Assembly (NCBI GenBank): GCA_903844785.1
Contig: CAIMVB010000039.1
Location: 1 to 8,523, forward strand
DNA length: 8,523 nt
Direction: 5' to 3'
DNA from: an uncultured Rhodospirillales bacterium
GTDB lineage: Bacteria > Pseudomonadota > Alphaproteobacteria > Acetobacterales > Acetobacteraceae
This document shows positions 1 through 7,022 of this stretch, piece by piece; position 1 is the first letter of the stretch, and each line of letters starts with the position of its first letter. The translations under genes and the position numbers were made by a program. The notes under the pieces are model-generated. The model was not told where the DNA came from. It ran no database searches and saw only the letters and a list, made by a program, of their open reading frames with translations.

Positions 1-50
1 ACCACCAGAACGGTGGGTTTCGCCAGGCCGCCAAAATTTTCTGCCATCAT
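1..50 (-). CDS. phoB: Phosphate regulon response regulator PhoB, N-terminal fragment
   Basis: Only the first 16-17 codons are in the window; the gene continues beyond the left edge. The translation is MMAENFGGLAKPTVLVV, where PTVLVV is the first beta strand of a response-regulator receiver domain, just before the acidic phospho-acceptor pocket. PhoB is the DNA-binding regulator that activates the Pho regulon when phosphorylated by PhoR. Identity rests on this short strand plus position directly after phoU, the usual alphaproteobacterial order. Two ATG codons are possible (first bases at 50 and 47); an AGGTG ribosome site lies 5 or 8 bases upstream of them. The phoU stop is 8 bp upstream, so the two are surely cotranscribed. 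The receiver Asp and the winged-helix domain cannot be seen. Confidence 0.75.
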   Translation of the reverse strand, partial: MMAENFGGLAKPTVLV

Positions 51-58
51 CGCCACAC

Positions 59-775
59 CTATTCTCCTGGCGCACGCACCACTGCGAAGGCAGAGGTATC
101 GCCCTTCGGCCGATCTTCCGGCAGGCTTTCACCACGCACGGCGAAGTGGATGCGTTCTGCGATATTGGTGGTGTGATCACCAATGCGTTCAAGATTTTTG
201 GCAATAAACAGCAAATGCGTGGCAGCGGTGATATTGCGCGGGTCTTCCATCATATGCGTCAGCATTTCGCGGAAAATACCGTTATAGATTTCATCCACCG
301 GTTCATCCGCAGCCCAGACACGCTCCGCTGCATCGGCATCGCTTTGCACCAGCGCATCCATGGCGGCTTTCAGATTTTCCTGCACCAGATGCGCCATGCG
401 TTCAAAGCCATTCATGCTGCCAAGCCCGGGCAGGGAGGCCAGCACAATGGAACGCTTGGCGGCATTGGCCGAATAATCGCCGATGCGTTCCAGATCATTG
501 GAAACCTTCATGCAGGCAATGATCAGGCGCAAATCTGCAGCCATTGGCTGACGCAAAGCAAGCAGGCGCACGCAATAGGCTTCCACTTCGCGTTCCAACT
601 GGTCAATCTGCACATCGCGCTGCACGACTTCGCCGGCCAAGTCACTGTCACGGCGGACCAAGGCGCGGGTGGCGTCTGATACTTGGCGTTCCACCAGCCC
701 GCCCATGCGCGCGATCATGTCGCGCAGCTTGCGCAAATCCTCATCATAGCTGCGGACGATATGTTCTGTGGGCAT
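59..775 (-). CDS. phoU: Phosphate signalling regulator PhoU
   Basis: A 238-residue protein of usual PhoU length, cytoplasmic and all helical. PhoU couples the PstSCAB transporter to the PhoR/PhoB two-component system and represses the Pho regulon when phosphate is sufficient; it also restrains uptake. Two repeated three-helix bundles are visible, each carrying the family metal-cluster motif: NDLERIGDYSAN at about residues 93-104 and NLERIGDHTTNIAE at about 194-207, with the conserved E/D-x-x-x-D spacing. The N-terminus (EHIVRSYDEDLRKLRDMIARMG) is also typical. The ATG start has a clear AGGAG site about 9 bases upstream. It lies 20 bp after pstB and 8 bp before phoB. The last 20 residues or so are a polar, probably disordered tail. 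No oddities seen. Confidence 0.97.
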   Translation of the reverse strand: MPTEHIVRSYDEDLRKLRDMIARMGGLVERQVSDATRALVRRDSDLAGEVVQRDVQIDQLEREVEAYCVRLLALRQPMAADLRLIIACMKVSNDLERIGDYSANAAKRSIVLASLPGLGSMNGFERMAHLVQENLKAAMDALVQSDADAAERVWAADEPVDEIYNGIFREMLTHMMEDPRNITAATHLLFIAKNLERIGDHTTNIAERIHFAVRGESLPEDRPKGDTSAFAVVRAPGE

Positions 776-795
776 GTGCTTTCTCCTGGCCAGGC

Positions 796-1635
796 TCAGC
801 CAAACCGGCCGGTGATGTATTCTTGCGTCTTTGGGTGCTTGGGCGCGGTGAATAGCTGCGCCGCTGGCGCCACTTCGATCAATTCACCCAGATAGAAAAA
901 CGCGACCTGATCCGCACAGCGTGCCGCCTGCTGCATGTTGTGCGTGACGATGGCAATGGTGAAATCGCGCTTCAATTCATCAATCAGTTCTTCGATCTTG
1001 AGCGTGCTGATCGGGTCAAGCGCCGAGGTCGGTTCATCAAACAGGATCACCTCTGGCCGCACCGCGATGCTGCGCGCGATACACAGCCGCTGCTGCTGGC
1101 CACCGGAAAGGCCAAGGGCGGAACGATCAAGCCGATCCTTCACTTCATTCCAAAGCGCGGCGCGCGTCAGCGCCCATTCAATGCGCTCACCCATTTCGGA
1201 TTTGGAGAGGTTTTCATGCAGGCGAATACCGAAAGCGATATTCTCATAAATCGTCATCGGGAAGGGGGTCGGCTTCTGAAATACCATGCCGATCTTGGCG
1301 CGTAGTGCATTCAAATCCACGGAATCGGAGATGATATTCTCGCCATCCATCATCACCTCACCAGTCGCGCGCTGGCCCGGGTAGAGGCTATACATGCGGT
1401 TCAGCACGCGAAGCAGCGTGGATTTGCCGCAGCCGGAAGGGCCGATCATGCCCGTCACCTGCCGATCCGGCAGATTGAGGTTGATCGCCTTCAGCGCGCG
1501 GTTATCGGCATAGAAGAAATCCAGATTGCTGATGGCGATGCGCGCATCATTCAACGCAGCATCAGACCGCGCCTGCATGCCGCCAAAGCTTTGCGCCCCG
1601 CTTGTGGCACCTTTGGTTTCTGTCGAAAGGCTCAT
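796..1635 (-). CDS. pstB: Phosphate ABC transporter ATP-binding protein PstB
   Basis: A 279-residue cytoplasmic ATPase that drives phosphate import through PstC/PstA. All ABC motifs are intact: Walker [10 protein letters not shown] (residues 65-73), Q-loop FQKP (119-122), signature LSGGQQQR (176-183), Walker B VILFDEP (196-202), D-loop SALDP and switch His232. PstB-specific stretches include [36 protein letters not shown] and the C-terminal [13 protein letters not shown]. The first 30 residues are a low-complexity extension before the nucleotide-binding domain proper; the ATG chosen has an AAGGA site about 8 bases upstream, which supports including it. The gene begins 17 bp after pstA and ends 20 bp before phoU. 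Product and symbol are certain; only the exact start could shift, for example to Met20. Confidence 0.98.
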   Translation of the reverse strand: MSLSTETKGATSGAQSFGGMQARSDAALNDARIAISNLDFFYADNRALKAINLNLPDRQVTGMIGPSGCGKSTLLRVLNRMYSLYPGQRATGEVMMDGENIISDSVDLNALRAKIGMVFQKPTPFPMTIYENIAFGIRLHENLSKSEMGERIEWALTRAALWNEVKDRLDRSALGLSGGQQQRLCIARSIAVRPEVILFDEPTSALDPISTLKIEELIDELKRDFTIAIVTHNMQQAARCADQVAFFYLGELIEVAPAAQLFTAPKHPKTQEYITGRFG

Positions 1636-1652
1636 GGGTTTGTCCTTGTCCT

Positions 1653-2546
1653 TCAGATGCGGCTGCGCAGCAGGGTGCGCGCGACGATATTAAGCGCCAG
1701 TACACCAAGGGTGATGATCAACGCCCCCGCCCAGGCCAGCGCGATCCAATCTTCAAACGGGGAACCGGCGAAGGAATAAATCGTCACCGGCAGGCTCGAC
1801 ATCGGCTTGGAAAGATCCGTGGACCAGGCGTTATTGCCAAGTGAGGTGAACAAAAGTGGCGCGGTTTCACCCGCTACGCGCGCCACCGCCAGCAAGACGC
1901 CGGTGACAATACCGGCAATGGCGGAACGCCAGCAGATCAGCGTGATCATTTTCCATTTTGGCGCACCGAGACCCATGACTGCTTCGCGCAGCGTATTCGG
2001 GATCAGTTGCAGCATGTCTTCCGTGGTGCGGACCACAATCGGGATGACGATAATGGCGAGCGCCGCGACGCCCGCCCAACCGGAAAACCCGCCAAAGGGT
2101 AGCACCAGGATCTGATAGACAAAAAGCCCGATCAGAATGGATGGCGCAGAGAGCAGAATGTCGGACACAAAGCGCACCGCATTCCCAAGCCAGGAATCCT
2201 TGGCATATTCAGCAAGATACGTGCCCACCAACATGCCAATCGGCGTACCTATTGCGGTGCCCAGCAGGGATTGGATTAGGCTGCCAACAATGGCGTTCAG
2301 CAAGCCACCCTCAGACCCCGGCGGCGCGGTGACATGGGTGAAAACGCGCAGCGACATGGCTTCAATGCCACGGTAGAACAGGGTCGCCAGAATGGAGGCC
2401 AGCAGCACCAAGCCAAGAACGGTGGCTAGAATACAAAGCGTGCGGATAATGATATCCGCGCGCTTGCGCTTGGCACCAAGCCGCGCCGCTACAGCGGCAT
2501 CCTTGCGCGGGCCGGGGCTCATCATGGAAGAAAGCGCCATTGACAT
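1653..2546 (-). CDS. pstA: Phosphate ABC transporter permease PstA
   Basis: A 297-residue inner-membrane permease that forms the phosphate channel together with PstC. A basic cytoplasmic N-terminus (about residues 12-34) is followed by six likely membrane segments, at about 36-58, 84-113, 128-150, 155-172, 207-224 and 266-288. The ABC permease EAA loop that docks on PstB is visible at about 187-200 ([14 protein letters not shown]), and PstA-typical stretches such as [16 protein letters not shown] and [12 protein letters not shown] are present. The start ATG lies 3 bp beyond the pstC stop codon with an AAGGTG ribosome site inside the end of pstC, so translation is likely coupled. Codons ATG-1, ATG-3 and later Met8/Met9 are alternative starts; the first is preferred for its spacing. 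Confidence 0.97.
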   Translation of the reverse strand: MSMALSSMMSPGPRKDAAVAARLGAKRKRADIIIRTLCILATVLGLVLLASILATLFYRGIEAMSLRVFTHVTAPPGSEGGLLNAIVGSLIQSLLGTAIGTPIGMLVGTYLAEYAKDSWLGNAVRFVSDILLSAPSILIGLFVYQILVLPFGGFSGWAGVAALAIIVIPIVVRTTEDMLQLIPNTLREAVMGLGAPKWKMITLICWRSAIAGIVTGVLLAVARVAGETAPLLFTSLGNNAWSTDLSKPMSSLPVTIYSFAGSPFEDWIALAWAGALIITLGVLALNIVARTLLRSRI

Positions 2547-2549
2547 GCC

Positions 2550-3521
2550 TTACACCTTCAACCGTGAGCGCAGCAGATAGCGCGATGTGGCCAATACCAC
2601 GAAGGATAGCAGGAACAGGATAAAGCCAAGCGCCAATAGCGAAGCAAGCTTGAGGCTGCCGATTTCACTTTCACCAAATTCCAGCGCCACCAATGATGCA
2701 ATCGTATTGCCGGGACCAAAGAGCGAGGTTGAAATCCGGTTCGCATTGCCGATCACGAAGGTCACCGCCATGGTCTCACCCAAGGCGCGACCAAGGCCCA
2801 ACATAATGCCACCCACTACGGAGATGCGTGTGTAAGGCAGCACCACGCCCTTCATCACTTCCCATTTGGTGGCACCCAGACCATAGGCGCTTTCCTTGAA
2901 AACTGGCGGCACCTGGTCAAAAACATCGCGCATGGTGGCGGCGATGAAGGGCAGGATCATGATGGCCAGAATGAAGGCTGCGGTGAACAAACCCGTGCCA
3001 AAGGGCGCGCCCTGAAACAGAAAGCCAATCAGCGGCAATTCGCCGATATTTTCAATGATCCAGGGCTGGATATTTTGCGCGAAAGCCGGCGCAATGACGA
3101 AGAAGCCCCACATGCCGTAAATGATCGAGGGCACGGCGGCGAGCAATTCAATGGCGGTGCCAAGCGGGCGGCGCGCCCAGGGCGGCGCCAATTCAGTCAG
3201 GAAGAATGCCACGCCAAAAGCCAAAGGGACCGCCAGAAGAATGGCCAAAACCGCCGTGACGATAGTGCCGTAGATGGAAACGCCCGCGCCAAAGGCTTCC
3301 CGGACCGGGTCCCAATCTGTTGAGGTGACAAAAGCCACGCCGAAGGCGCGAAACGCCGGCAGGCCCGCGATGAAAAGTTCAATAATCAGCGCGCCAAGCA
3401 GGATCAGCACGAAGATCCCGGCAGTCTGGCAGAGCAGGGCGAAAATACGATCACCCAGATTGCTGCTGGGACGCCGGGCTGATTTGGGGGCGCTATGGGC
3501 GCTTGCGGTAGCGTGGACCAA
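2550..3521 (-). CDS. pstC: Phosphate ABC transporter permease PstC
   Basis: A 323-residue inner-membrane permease, partner of PstA. Membrane segments are visible at about residues 27-50, 81-108, 125-147, 175-197, 232-256 and 290-312. The EAA loop contacting PstB is at about 210-229 (ESAYGLGATKWEVMKGVVLP). Family-typical stretches include FVTSTDWDPVREAFGAG, LLAAVPSIIYGMWGFF and GLGRALGETMAVTFVIGNA. The start is a TTG: an in-frame TGA sits two codons upstream (3525-3527), no ATG occurs before the membrane core, and GGGGGTGA precedes the TTG at good spacing. The gene follows pstS after a 64-bp spacer, the longest gap in the operon. The product is secure; the TTG start is the best choice but not proven. 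Confidence 0.96.
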   Translation of the reverse strand: MVHATASAHSAPKSARRPSSNLGDRIFALLCQTAGIFVLILLGALIIELFIAGLPAFRAFGVAFVTSTDWDPVREAFGAGVSIYGTIVTAVLAILLAVPLAFGVAFFLTELAPPWARRPLGTAIELLAAVPSIIYGMWGFFVIAPAFAQNIQPWIIENIGELPLIGFLFQGAPFGTGLFTAAFILAIMILPFIAATMRDVFDQVPPVFKESAYGLGATKWEVMKGVVLPYTRISVVGGIMLGLGRALGETMAVTFVIGNANRISTSLFGPGNTIASLVALEFGESEIGSLKLASLLALGFILFLLSFVVLATSRYLLRSRLKV

Positions 3522-3585
3522 GGATCACCCCCAGGGGCTAGAAAAGCGAAGGGTGCCATAGGCCGCGCGGGCCCATGGCATGGGT
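3522..3585 (-). other. pstS-pstC spacer with two short inverted repeats
   Basis: The 64-bp spacer between the pstS stop and the pstC TTG holds two small dyads: GGCC at 3561-3564 with GGCC at 3570-3573, and CCCAT at 3572-3576 with ATGGG at 3580-3584. They share bases, so they cannot both form. On the transcribed strand neither is followed directly by a T-run; the only T-rich bases (CTTTTC) lie about 15 bases further on. In many pst operons pstS is made in excess of the membrane genes, and a processing or attenuation structure here would fit, but the sequence alone gives only weak support. Confidence 0.2.
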
Positions 3586-4605
3586 TCAGGCGCCGAAGCT
3601 TTGCCGCCAGGCGCCACGCACCGCGTTATGCACCGATTCCGGCAGCGGGATATATTCCAATTCTTCGGCCAGCTTGCTGCCATTGGTAAAGCACCAATCG
3701 AAGAAGCGGCGCACATTGGCGCTGCGCGCGGCATCTGTTGGGTTGGTCGGCAGCAGAATGAAGGTCGGCGCCACAATCGGCCAGGAATCCGCACCAGCCT
3801 GGTCAATCACATTGGCGGCAAAACCCGGCACGGACCAATCCGCGGCGGAAGCCGCCGCCATGAAGGATTTATGCTCTGGCTTCACGAAATTGCCGGCCTT
3901 ATTGCGGATTTGCGTGGTCACCAGCTTATTGGTGATGGCATAGGCGTTTTCTACATAGCCGATGGCGCCACGCACATTGCGCACCGTGCCGGCCACACCT
4001 TCATTGCCACGCGCGCCGGTGCCAGCGGGGAAGCGCACCGAAGTGCCAACGCCCACCTTTTCCTTGAATTCGGGCGACACGGCGGAAAGATAGGACACCC
4101 ACACAAAGGTAGTGCCCGAACCATCAGCGCGATAGGCCGGCGCAATGGCCAGGCTCGGCAGGGTAAGCCCAGGATTCAGCGCCACAATCTGCGGGTCATT
4201 CCAGCGCGTGATCTTGCCAAGATAGATATCGGCCAGCAGCGGGCCGGTCAGCTTAAGCTGGTCTTCCGCAATGCCCGGAATATTCACAATCGCGACCAGG
4301 GAGCCCATCACGGTCGGGAATTGCAGCAGATTGCCGGTGGCCAATTGCTCAGCATTCAGCGGCGCATCGGTCGCGCCGAAATCTACTGTGCGGTTGCGGA
4401 TCTGGTTGATCCCAGCGCCCGAGCCCACGGATTGGTAATTCACCTGGATGCCAGTCGCGCCGCGCGCCGCTTCCGCCCATTTTTGATAAATTGGGTTCGG
4501 GAAGGTCGCGCCCGCGCCGGTAATCTGCGCTGCTTGCGCATGGGCGCCGAAGGCCGGCAGGGTCAGGGCGGCGCTGGCGCCGAGAAGGAAGGATCGCCTA
4601 TCCAC
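3586..4605 (-). CDS. pstS: Periplasmic phosphate-binding protein PstS (Tat-type signal)
   Basis: A 339-residue phosphate-binding protein that captures inorganic phosphate in the periplasm and hands it to PstC/PstA. The start is a GTG at 4605 giving MDRRSFLLGASAALTLPAF, with a GGAG ribosome site 7 bases upstream; the reading frame stays open further upstream, but that extension is not protein-like. The N-terminus is a twin-arginine type signal (RRSFLLG, then a hydrophobic stretch, then a likely cut after AHA or AQA near residue 23-25). Ligand-binding signatures are all present: TGAGATFPNPIY (29-40), SVGSGAG (59-65), DFGATDAPL (75-83), RADGSGTTF (159-167) and GARGNEGVA (197-205). It is the first gene of the pst operon and lies downstream of a Pho-box-like array. 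Confidence 0.96.
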   Translation of the reverse strand: MDRRSFLLGASAALTLPAFGAHAQAAQITGAGATFPNPIYQKWAEAARGATGIQVNYQSVGSGAGINQIRNRTVDFGATDAPLNAEQLATGNLLQFPTVMGSLVAIVNIPGIAEDQLKLTGPLLADIYLGKITRWNDPQIVALNPGLTLPSLAIAPAYRADGSGTTFVWVSYLSAVSPEFKEKVGVGTSVRFPAGTGARGNEGVAGTVRNVRGAIGYVENAYAITNKLVTTQIRNKAGNFVKPEHKSFMAAASAADWSVPGFAANVIDQAGADSWPIVAPTFILLPTNPTDAARSANVRRFFDWCFTNGSKLAEELEYIPLPESVHNAVRGAWRQSFGA

Positions 4606-4673
4606 AGGAATACTCCGATTGCTGGAACCACGCCGCCCAAAGCCAGACGGCGACTCGCTTCTAGTAAGCCCAA

Positions 4674-4713
4674 ACGACTCTTCGATTGCAGTTCGATGAA
4701 GCTTTTGTGACAA
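4674..4713 (-). promoter_or_regulatory. Candidate Pho box array (PhoB binding) upstream of pstS
   Basis: On the minus strand four heptamers recur at an 11-base period: TTGTCAC (4713-4707), GCTTCAT (4702-4696), CTGCAAT (4691-4685) and GAGTCGT (4680-4674). The known PhoB box is two CTGTCAT heptamers with a 4-base, usually A-rich, linker, giving the same 11-base period. The heptamers match CTGTCAT at 5, 4, 5 and 4 of 7 positions, and the first linker is AAAA, as in the classical Escherichia coli pstS box. The array ends 68 bases before the pstS GTG, a sensible place for an activator site. A weak -10 (TACTAG at 4666-4661) follows. The match is imperfect, but position, period and linker agree. Confidence 0.45.
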
Positions 4714-4718
4714 CGCCC

Positions 4719-4741
4719 TGGACAAGCCGGGGTTTTGTCCA
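4719..4741. repeat. 7-bp inverted repeat after the enoyl-CoA hydratase gene
   Basis: TGGACAA (4719-4725) and TTGTCCA (4735-4741) form a perfect 7-bp dyad around a 9-base GC-rich loop. It starts 6 bp beyond the stop codon of the hydratase gene and abuts the Pho-box-like array. As a terminator for the hydratase gene it lacks a directly following T-run, so it would be a poor intrinsic terminator. One arm read on the minus strand (TTGTCCA) resembles half a Pho box, but it is 12 rather than 11 bases from the next repeat. Its role is open. Confidence 0.35.
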
Positions 4742-4747
4742 TACCCC

Positions 4748-5542
4748 CTATTTGTACCAGGCAGGCCGGCGCTTGGCCTGGAAGGCTGCCAAGCCTTCCC
4801 GCCCTTCGGGGGCGGCACGCTGCATCCAGCCCTCATGCGCCAATTGCGCCACCTGGCGGGGGGAAAGGGTCAGGCCATTGGCCTCCAAGAAGGATGTCTT
4901 GGTCATGGCGATGGCGCTTGGGGCGGAAAGCATCATCTGATCAATGATATGGGCCAGCCGTGCTTCCATGGCATCCGCCGCCACCACCTCATGCACCAGG
5001 CCAATCCGCAGCGCCTCGGCGGCGTCAAAGCGTTCACCGGTAATGGCGTAGCGGCGGGTCTGCCTCAGGCCCAGAGCATCAACCATATGTGTGCTGATCG
5101 GCGTGGGCGCGACGCCAACCCGCACTTCCGTGATGCCGAATTGCGCCGCCGGCGTGGCCAGCGCCACATCCACGCAGCAGGTAATGCCAACGCCGCCGCC
5201 GAAGCAGGCGCCCTGGATCACGGCGAAGGTGGGTTTGGGGAATTCATTCAGCTTGCGCATCGCCTCGGTGGTGGCCATGGAGGCTGCGAAGGCAGGCTCA
5301 GGCGGATAGGCCGCCACTTCCGCCAGCCAATCAATATCCGCCCCAGCCTGGAAATGCGCCCCGGCACCGCGGATCACCAGGCCGCGAATGGCGGTATCGG
5401 GGCGGAGTTGATCGAGCCCCGCAATCAGCCCTTCCAGCATGGCAGCGTTATAGGCATTGCCCTTATGCGGGCGGTTCAGCGTGGCAGTGGCAATGCCGCG
5501 CGCATCAATGGAAAGCAGTACGGGTTTTTCGGTTTCGGTCAT
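4748..5542 (-). CDS. Enoyl-CoA hydratase/isomerase family protein, methylglutaconyl-CoA hydratase-like
   Basis: A 264-residue soluble protein of the crotonase superfamily, of usual length. Visible features are the first oxyanion-hole stretch FQAGADI (64-70), the second one GACFGGGVG (111-119), the region AQFGITEVRVGVAP (133-146), and the C-terminal EGREGLAAFQAKRRPAW typical of hydratases. The Glu at 139 matches the second catalytic Glu of crotonase, while the position of the first (rat Glu144) is Gly119. The pattern GGGVG followed by SEVR/TEVR-VG and GERFDAAEALRIGLVHEVV recalls the LiuC/AtuE-type hydratases of leucine and isoprenoid breakdown, so a branched acyl-CoA substrate is a reasonable guess, not shown. 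The start at MTETEKP is chosen because GGGG lies 6 bases before it; MGFAM four codons upstream has poor ribosome-site spacing. No functional link with its neighbours is visible. Confidence 0.88.
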   Translation of the reverse strand: MTETEKPVLLSIDARGIATATLNRPHKGNAYNAAMLEGLIAGLDQLRPDTAIRGLVIRGAGAHFQAGADIDWLAEVAAYPPEPAFAASMATTEAMRKLNEFPKPTFAVIQGACFGGGVGITCCVDVALATPAAQFGITEVRVGVAPTPISTHMVDALGLRQTRRYAITGERFDAAEALRIGLVHEVVAADAMEARLAHIIDQMMLSAPSAIAMTKTSFLEANGLTLSPRQVAQLAHEGWMQRAAPEGREGLAAFQAKRRPAWYK

Positions 5543-5594
5543 GGCGAACCCCATCCTTGGTTTGGATGCCATATTCGCGCTTTGCGGGAATTGA

Positions 5595-5612
5595 CGCCAG
5601 CTTGGTCTGGCG
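5595..5612 (-). terminator. Weak hairpin downstream of the copper operon
   Basis: CGCCAG (5595-5600) and CTGGCG (5607-5612) form a perfect 6-bp stem with a 6-base loop, in the gap between the DUF411 stop and the hydratase start. On the transcribed minus strand it is followed by TCAATTCCC, not a real T-run. It may end the copC-copD-DUF411 transcript inefficiently or merely stabilise its 3' end. If it does not stop transcription, the hydratase gene would be read from upstream. Confidence 0.25.
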
Positions 5613-5630
5613 GCGGGCCTTGCTACAACG

Positions 5631-6098
5631 TCACAAAAGCTCGGCGCCGCGCATCTTGAGCCAGGGGAAGTGGCTACCATCAGCACGCCAAGCGACCACG
5701 TCGTAAATTTCGGCTGCTTGGCCGGGGACCTCCATGCCGGGCGTGCCAATCGGCATGGCCGGGACGGCAAGGCCCACAATGCCGGGCGGCGTTTCTGCCA
5801 AGGCGCGGCGAATAGCCAGCGCCGGTACATGCCCTTCAATTTTAAGCCAACTCGCAATCCTGGCCGCGTGGCAGGAAAGCAAATCTGCGGGGGTGCCTAG
5901 CATCCGCCGAATGGGCGTGACGGAGGAGACGACGCGATCTGTCACCGCAAAGCCTTCCGCGCGCAAATGCGCCACCCAGCCGATGCAGCATCCGCAATTA
6001 GGATCACGCCATACCTCGGCACTCTCTTTCGCTTCAGCAAGCGCGGGGCTTGCGAAAACGGATAGGGTGGCGATTGCCAGGGCACGGCGGGACAGCAT
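5631..6098 (-). CDS. DUF411 exported copper-binding protein (CopG-type copper resistance family)
   Basis: A 155-residue protein with a cleavable signal peptide (MLSRRALAIATLSVFASPALA, probable cut after residue 21) and one DUF411 domain. The family hallmarks are intact: the CxCC motif at Cys35/Cys37/Cys38 (DPNCGCCIGW), SCH at 75-77, EGHVPA at 88-93, and the Met-bearing GLAVPAMPIGTPGME at 109-123. DUF411 includes the periplasmic copper-resistance protein CopG (unrelated to ribbon-helix-helix CopG), whose Cys residues hold a copper cluster on a thioredoxin-like fold. The gene starts 15 bp after copD with a GGAAGG site about 8 bases before the ATG, so it is the third gene of a copper operon. Expected role: binding or redox handling of excess periplasmic copper. 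The paired Arg residues hint at Tat export, but the rest of the motif is poor. Confidence 0.9.
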   Translation of the reverse strand: MLSRRALAIATLSVFASPALAEAKESAEVWRDPNCGCCIGWVAHLRAEGFAVTDRVVSSVTPIRRMLGTPADLLSCHAARIASWLKIEGHVPALAIRRALAETPPGIVGLAVPAMPIGTPGMEVPGQAAEIYDVVAWRADGSHFPWLKMRGAELL

Positions 6099-6113
6099 GG
6101 GCAGCGCCTTCCT

Positions 6114-7022
6114 TTAATTCGGTATCCGGTGGCCGTAATCCACAGGGTGAACCGATACCATCTCAGCAGCAGCATAAAAGGCCAAAGCGACAAACACCAT
6201 TTCAAGTTTAATTGACGCGGCAAGGCGATTACCGGCGCCAGCTTCACCGCGCGTAAGCGCCGGGGTGTGCCGGAGCCGATTCCAAAGCGCCAAGCCAAGC
6301 GCCACTAGCACCGCCATGACCTTCCAAGCCAATGCCCAGCCATGCCAAGCATCAAATATCCGATCCAGGCGTAGCGTTAGATACCAGCTTAATAGCGTAC
6401 CGGTAATGAGCATGATCATCACGGACCAGATCGCGGCGCGGCTCCAATCCTGGATCAAGCTTACAGCGCTGATACCATTTGGCCGACGCGCCACCCAGAG
6501 CAGCGGCGGCAGGGAACCAACCCAAAAGGAAACCACCGCAAGATGCAGCACCACCAGCGCCGCAATTTCCTGGCGCGGTGCAAAGAGCATCGAATGCCCC
6601 ATAGCGGCGTAGGAAGCGAGCATAAGCAAAGCGCCAATCGCAGTCATGGCCGATCTGATCCGCCAATTTGTCACCATCGCAGCAAGCAGAACAAGACCAG
6701 CGGTACGCAGCCAGAAGGCATCGCCAATACGGGAGCGCATTACGGCAGCCCATACATTGGGATCGGAAATATTGGCGCCGGCGGTCAGCACCAGCACACG
6801 CAGGATCAATGCAAGAAGTGATAATGCCAATCCGGCGAGGATTGCGCCCAATAGGGTCCGTCGCAGCCTTGCGGCTTCATGCGCTTCAAGCCGATGCTCA
6901 AAACCAATAGCGAAAATGGCAAGCCCCGCCGCGCCAATGGTTGCGATGTAATAAAGCGCCCTGATAATGACAGTAATGCCATCGAGGATTGAGGCATCAG
7001 GCTGCAGATATTCAAGGATCAT
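6114..7022 (-). CDS. copD: Copper resistance/import membrane protein CopD
   Basis: A 302-residue polytopic inner-membrane protein of the CopD family, with about eight hydrophobic segments (roughly residues 15-40, 56-80, 104-118, 125-141, 152-177, 196-216, 229-248 and 272-290). Family-typical polar residues within segments are visible: GHSM with His143, VLHLAVVSFWVGSLPPL with His160 and Trp167, and WKVMAVLVALGLALWNRLR with Lys234. CopD works with periplasmic CopC to move copper across the inner membrane, possibly inward. The start ATG at 7022 overlaps the copC stop as ATGA, and no strong ribosome site precedes it, so it is probably translated by coupling to copC. The frame is open further upstream, but that stretch overlaps copC in another frame. 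The DUF411 gene follows after 15 bp. Confidence 0.92.
   Translation of the reverse strand: MILEYLQPDASILDGITVIIRALYYIATIGAAGLAIFAIGFEHRLEAHEAARLRRTLLGAILAGLALSLLALILRVLVLTAGANISDPNVWAAVMRSRIGDAFWLRTAGLVLLAAMVTNWRIRSAMTAIGALLMLASYAAMGHSMLFAPRQEIAALVVLHLAVVSFWVGSLPPLLWVARRPNGISAVSLIQDWSRAAIWSVMIMLITGTLLSWYLTLRLDRIFDAWHGWALAWKVMAVLVALGLALWNRLRHTPALTRGEAGAGNRLAASIKLEMVFVALAFYAAAEMVSVHPVDYGHRIPN

Noticed and set aside
3580..4710. Long plus-strand open frame of 376 codons
   Set aside because: It lies wholly antisense to pstS and its upstream region. The translation is rich in His, Arg, Gly and Ala without a recognisable domain, as expected for the complement of a GC-rich gene.
4606..4836. Upstream extension of the PstS frame
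   Set aside because: It would run into the hydratase gene and place the signal peptide internally. The GTG at 4605 gives a proper signal peptide and has a GGAG site.
5626..5641. Second GTCACAAAAGC motif, as in the Pho-like array
   Set aside because: It overlaps the end of the DUF411 coding region, on the other strand, and the next 11-base unit does not match a Pho heptamer. Probably chance.
4835..5659. Plus-strand open frame of 274 codons
   Set aside because: Antisense to the hydratase gene, with low-complexity His/Gly/Arg composition and no family features.
5543..5857. N-terminal extension of the hydratase frame up to 5857
   Set aside because: The extra 105 residues overlap the DUF411 gene in another frame and resemble no crotonase; the 264-residue form has the usual length and a ribosome site.
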